Assembly: GCA_003290165.1 (NCBI GenBank) | Contig: QNQO01000226.1 | Coordinates: 868,001-932,000 of the forward strand | Length of the DNA stretch: 64,000 nucleotides | Direction: 5' to 3' | Origin: Berberis thunbergii | Taxonomy: Eukaryota; Streptophyta; Magnoliopsida; Ranunculales; Berberidaceae | Position numbers and translations under genes: made by a program | Shown: positions 62,180 through 64,000 of the stretch, one piece after another | Position numbering within the stretch: position 1 is the first letter of the stretch | Layout: every line of letters begins with the position of its first letter | The notes under the pieces: model-generated | What the model was told of the DNA's origin: nothing | What the model saw: only the letters and a program-made list of their open reading frames with translations | Databases searched by the model: none

Positions 62180-63079
62180 AAAAAAATGACAACTAAGAGG
62201 AATCACTATCATGAACAGCATCTTCAGGAAGCATAGCGTCAGCGAGCTCCTCAACATCCAGATCACCCATCTAATTTGAAACAACTTCCTCGACATCATC
62301 AAACTCCTACTCAGCAAGGCTGCGGTAGGGAGACATGTTCAAACCCTGTGCTTCTAGAAAATCATGGTGACCCTCGATCATTCTCTTAAAATTCGCAGCC
62401 TCCACTGCCTTCAACTTCTCCCAAATAGTCGACAACTCGGCTTGAGTAGACGTTAACTCCTTGTCAACATCGGCAAGTTTGGTAGCGACCATCGACTCGG
62501 TCTCAAGAAACTCGGAATTCAGCTCAATAATACAGGAGATAGCATCCTTCAGTTTGTCAGAACACTCATTGGCGGAACGAAAGAGAACTAAGATGTGTCC
62601 CGAAAGCTTTCACTCGACATGAACGACCTGATCACGAGATGCCTTGTTGTCTGACCCCATAACGGCCGCATAAGTAAGATGCGCCATCCCCTCCATAAGA
62701 TGTTGGAGGCCATCGTCAATGTGACAATGTGGTTGATGCACGGGCATAGGAGTTTTATTAGCCAACCGCTTGTGACAGTTGCCAATAAGGTTGCGAGCAC
62801 TATCCTGAACATCAGCTTCAGAGGGCCAAAAGGGCTCGCCAAGAACATGAGGAGTAAGGTGAGAACCGAAAGGAACAGGGCAAGAAACAGAAGGAAAAGG
62901 GCGAGAAACAGAAAGAGCAACACAAGCTCCCGAAGTACAAGCAACAACAAAAGAAGTGCAAGCTTGTGATCTCGAGAACGAGCAGCAACTTGATCCTCTA
63001 CTGACGGGTCGTAATCAAAATCATCCAAAGTTTTAGTACCCTTCGGATTAGTCGACAGCCAAACATCCATCTTGAGCAT
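62180..63079 (-). pseudogene. Antisense ORF of the Tat-type element, C-terminal coiled-coil part
   Basis: On the minus strand the best frames give NHIVTLTMAS-region sequence, then SNECSDKLKDAISCIIELNS, MVATKLADVDKELTSTQAEL, STIWEKLKAVEAANFKRM, YRSLAEQEF-like and an acidic end ADAMLPEDAVHDSDSS before a stop near 62190. The Glu/Lys/Ala-rich heptads suggest a coiled coil, as in the C-terminal half of gypsy-type 'transposase' proteins. It is antisense to gag-pol and lies after it, like the ORFs at 3140 (-) and 17101 (+) relative to their elements. Confidence 0.6.
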
Positions 63080-63664
63080 TTTATTTCAATGATGAGCGAA
63101 TCATCAGTCGACAAGCCGGCATAATCCGGCAAGGCAAAACAACAAGCTTTTTTTCTTGATCATCCAGAGAGCGGGAAACCCGTCTCTTACTTACCTCGAG
63201 GACTCGGTTTACCTTTTCGCCCTCACGAGCAGAAAAATCATCACCAGAACCATGACCCCCTTATGAAAAGAGGCAAGAGAGAAGAGGTCCTGGCGGAGTC
63301 GAGAATAGCATAAAAAAGTTTTTTCCTCTTTGAGACATGACTAGAACTAACAACTGATATCTTGGAGGAGCTAAGAGGCCTAAGAACTTTCATTTTTTTT
63401 AATAATAGGAACAACGTTCCTAGGACCTCGAACAGAAGCAAAAACAAGAACAGGGACTCCTACGTTGCCAACGCGCGCAACGGTAACCTAAGAAGCAATG
63501 CCTACCCTACCCGACAAAAATAGACCACCACGGACGATGGTGTCTGAAGAGAAGAAATATTCTACCAATACTCAGGGAAGATCACAAAACCGACGATGGA
63601 AATATGTTCTTCCAAAGACAACAACAACTCAACCTTCTTAGGTTCCTGGAACGATCGCAGAATC

Positions 63665-64000
63665 TGATGCAGGAAGGTTTCTAGAGTTCCTAATTTGCTT
63701 TCAAAATTATTTACTAAATAACTTATTCGTAATCTTTCAATTTAATTATGAGTCTTTTTAGTTTCCTTTTAGGATTAGGCTTTACTTTTTATTTTATGAA
63801 TAGACTGCTTGTTATTTTAGTATTTAATTTTACTTTTTTCTTTTAGGAATAAGCAATTTCCTTTTAGGATTAGGCTTTACTTTTTATTTTAGAAATAGAC
63901 TGCTTGTTATTTTAGTATTTGATTCTATTTTTTTCTTTTAGGAATAGTCTGCTTATTATTCAAGTTATTTGAGTACTATAAATAGAGTTTTTCCTCAATA
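63665..64000 (+). repeat. Start of a further LTR element, running out of the window
   Basis: TGATGCAGGAAGG begins abruptly inside the Tat antisense region. A 95-bp unit containing GGATTAGGCTTTACTTTTTA is repeated (63762-63856 and 63857-63950), and a TATAAATA (63977-63984) suggests an LTR promoter. The far end is not in view. Confidence 0.5.

Larger units (their letters stand above)
56596..63664 (+). mobile_element. Tat-type Ty3/gypsy retrotransposon, decayed, 3' end missing
   Basis: 5' LTR 56596-57203, then gag, protease, RT, RNase H, a second RNase H, integrase, and an antisense ORF. The second RNase H and the antisense ORF are Tat-lineage traits. Stops and frameshifts are frequent throughout. 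At 63664 the sequence switches to unrelated DNA starting TGATGCAGGAAGG, before the 3' LTR. The remnant at 2900-4406 continues the same family past this break point. Confidence 0.88.

Noticed and set aside
62679..62969. Arg/Asn-rich plus-strand ORF
   Set aside because: Shadow of the antisense-ORF coding strand; low-complexity composition.

Overview
The window is nuclear DNA of a higher plant, most likely a eudicot. The evidence is AT-rich sequence, GT-AG introns, a plant-type uS7/RPS5 gene, an RD21-like papain-family protease, and a dense load of plant transposon families (Ty1/copia, Athila and Tat-type Ty3/gypsy, L1-type LINEs, hAT, PIF/Harbinger, Mutator-like). I saw no tRNA, rRNA, CRISPR array or bacterial-type operon.

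Host genes are few. (1) 8023-9402 (+): five consistent exons of an N-terminal glutamine amidohydrolase (NTAQ1-like) gene that lacks its C-terminal third. (2) 12942-14342 (-): a complete four-exon papain-like cysteine protease, 367 aa, without the granulin tail. (3) 42870-44284 (-): a complete three-exon 40S ribosomal protein S5 gene, 212 aa. Pseudogene pieces of RACK1 (about 18.1 kb), a CrRLK1L-type receptor kinase (28.0 kb), a PDI-like protein (30.3-31.0 kb) and cobalamin-independent methionine synthase (41.9-42.3 kb) also occur.

Layout. 0-7.5 kb: two inverted-repeat elements. One spans 952-5033 and holds the 3' end of a Tat-type retrotransposon. The other spans 5183-7281 with an 8-bp target duplication and carries a nested Tourist-like MITE. 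7.6-14.4 kb: NTAQ1 fragment, Harbinger remnants, cysteine protease. 16.0-17.6 kb: a Tat-type 3' LTR (-) with its antisense ORF (+). 18.9-24.1 kb: a 5.2-kb copia element. 25.3-26.2 kb: a hAT-like element. 28.3-34.3 kb: a Pack-MULE-like element with about 1.4-kb terminal inverted repeats and a perfect 9-bp target duplication; it carries an intron-containing PDI fragment and was later hit by a LINE. 35.1-37.3 kb: LTR plus gag of a Tat-type element. 38.1-41.3 kb: degraded LINE and a hAT-like element. 41.9-44.4 kb: METE pseudogene and RPS5. 44.8-55.3 kb: an L1-type LINE split by a 7.8-kb Athila element whose pol is internally deleted. 56.6-63.7 kb: a decayed Tat-type element, cut off by what looks like another LTR running out of the window.

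No operon-like or defence-like system is visible. The most interesting structures are the Pack-MULE-like gene capture, the three Tat-type remnants with antisense ORFs next to their 3' ends, and the nested insertions whose order can be read from target duplications. All calls are from reading the sequence; no database search was run.
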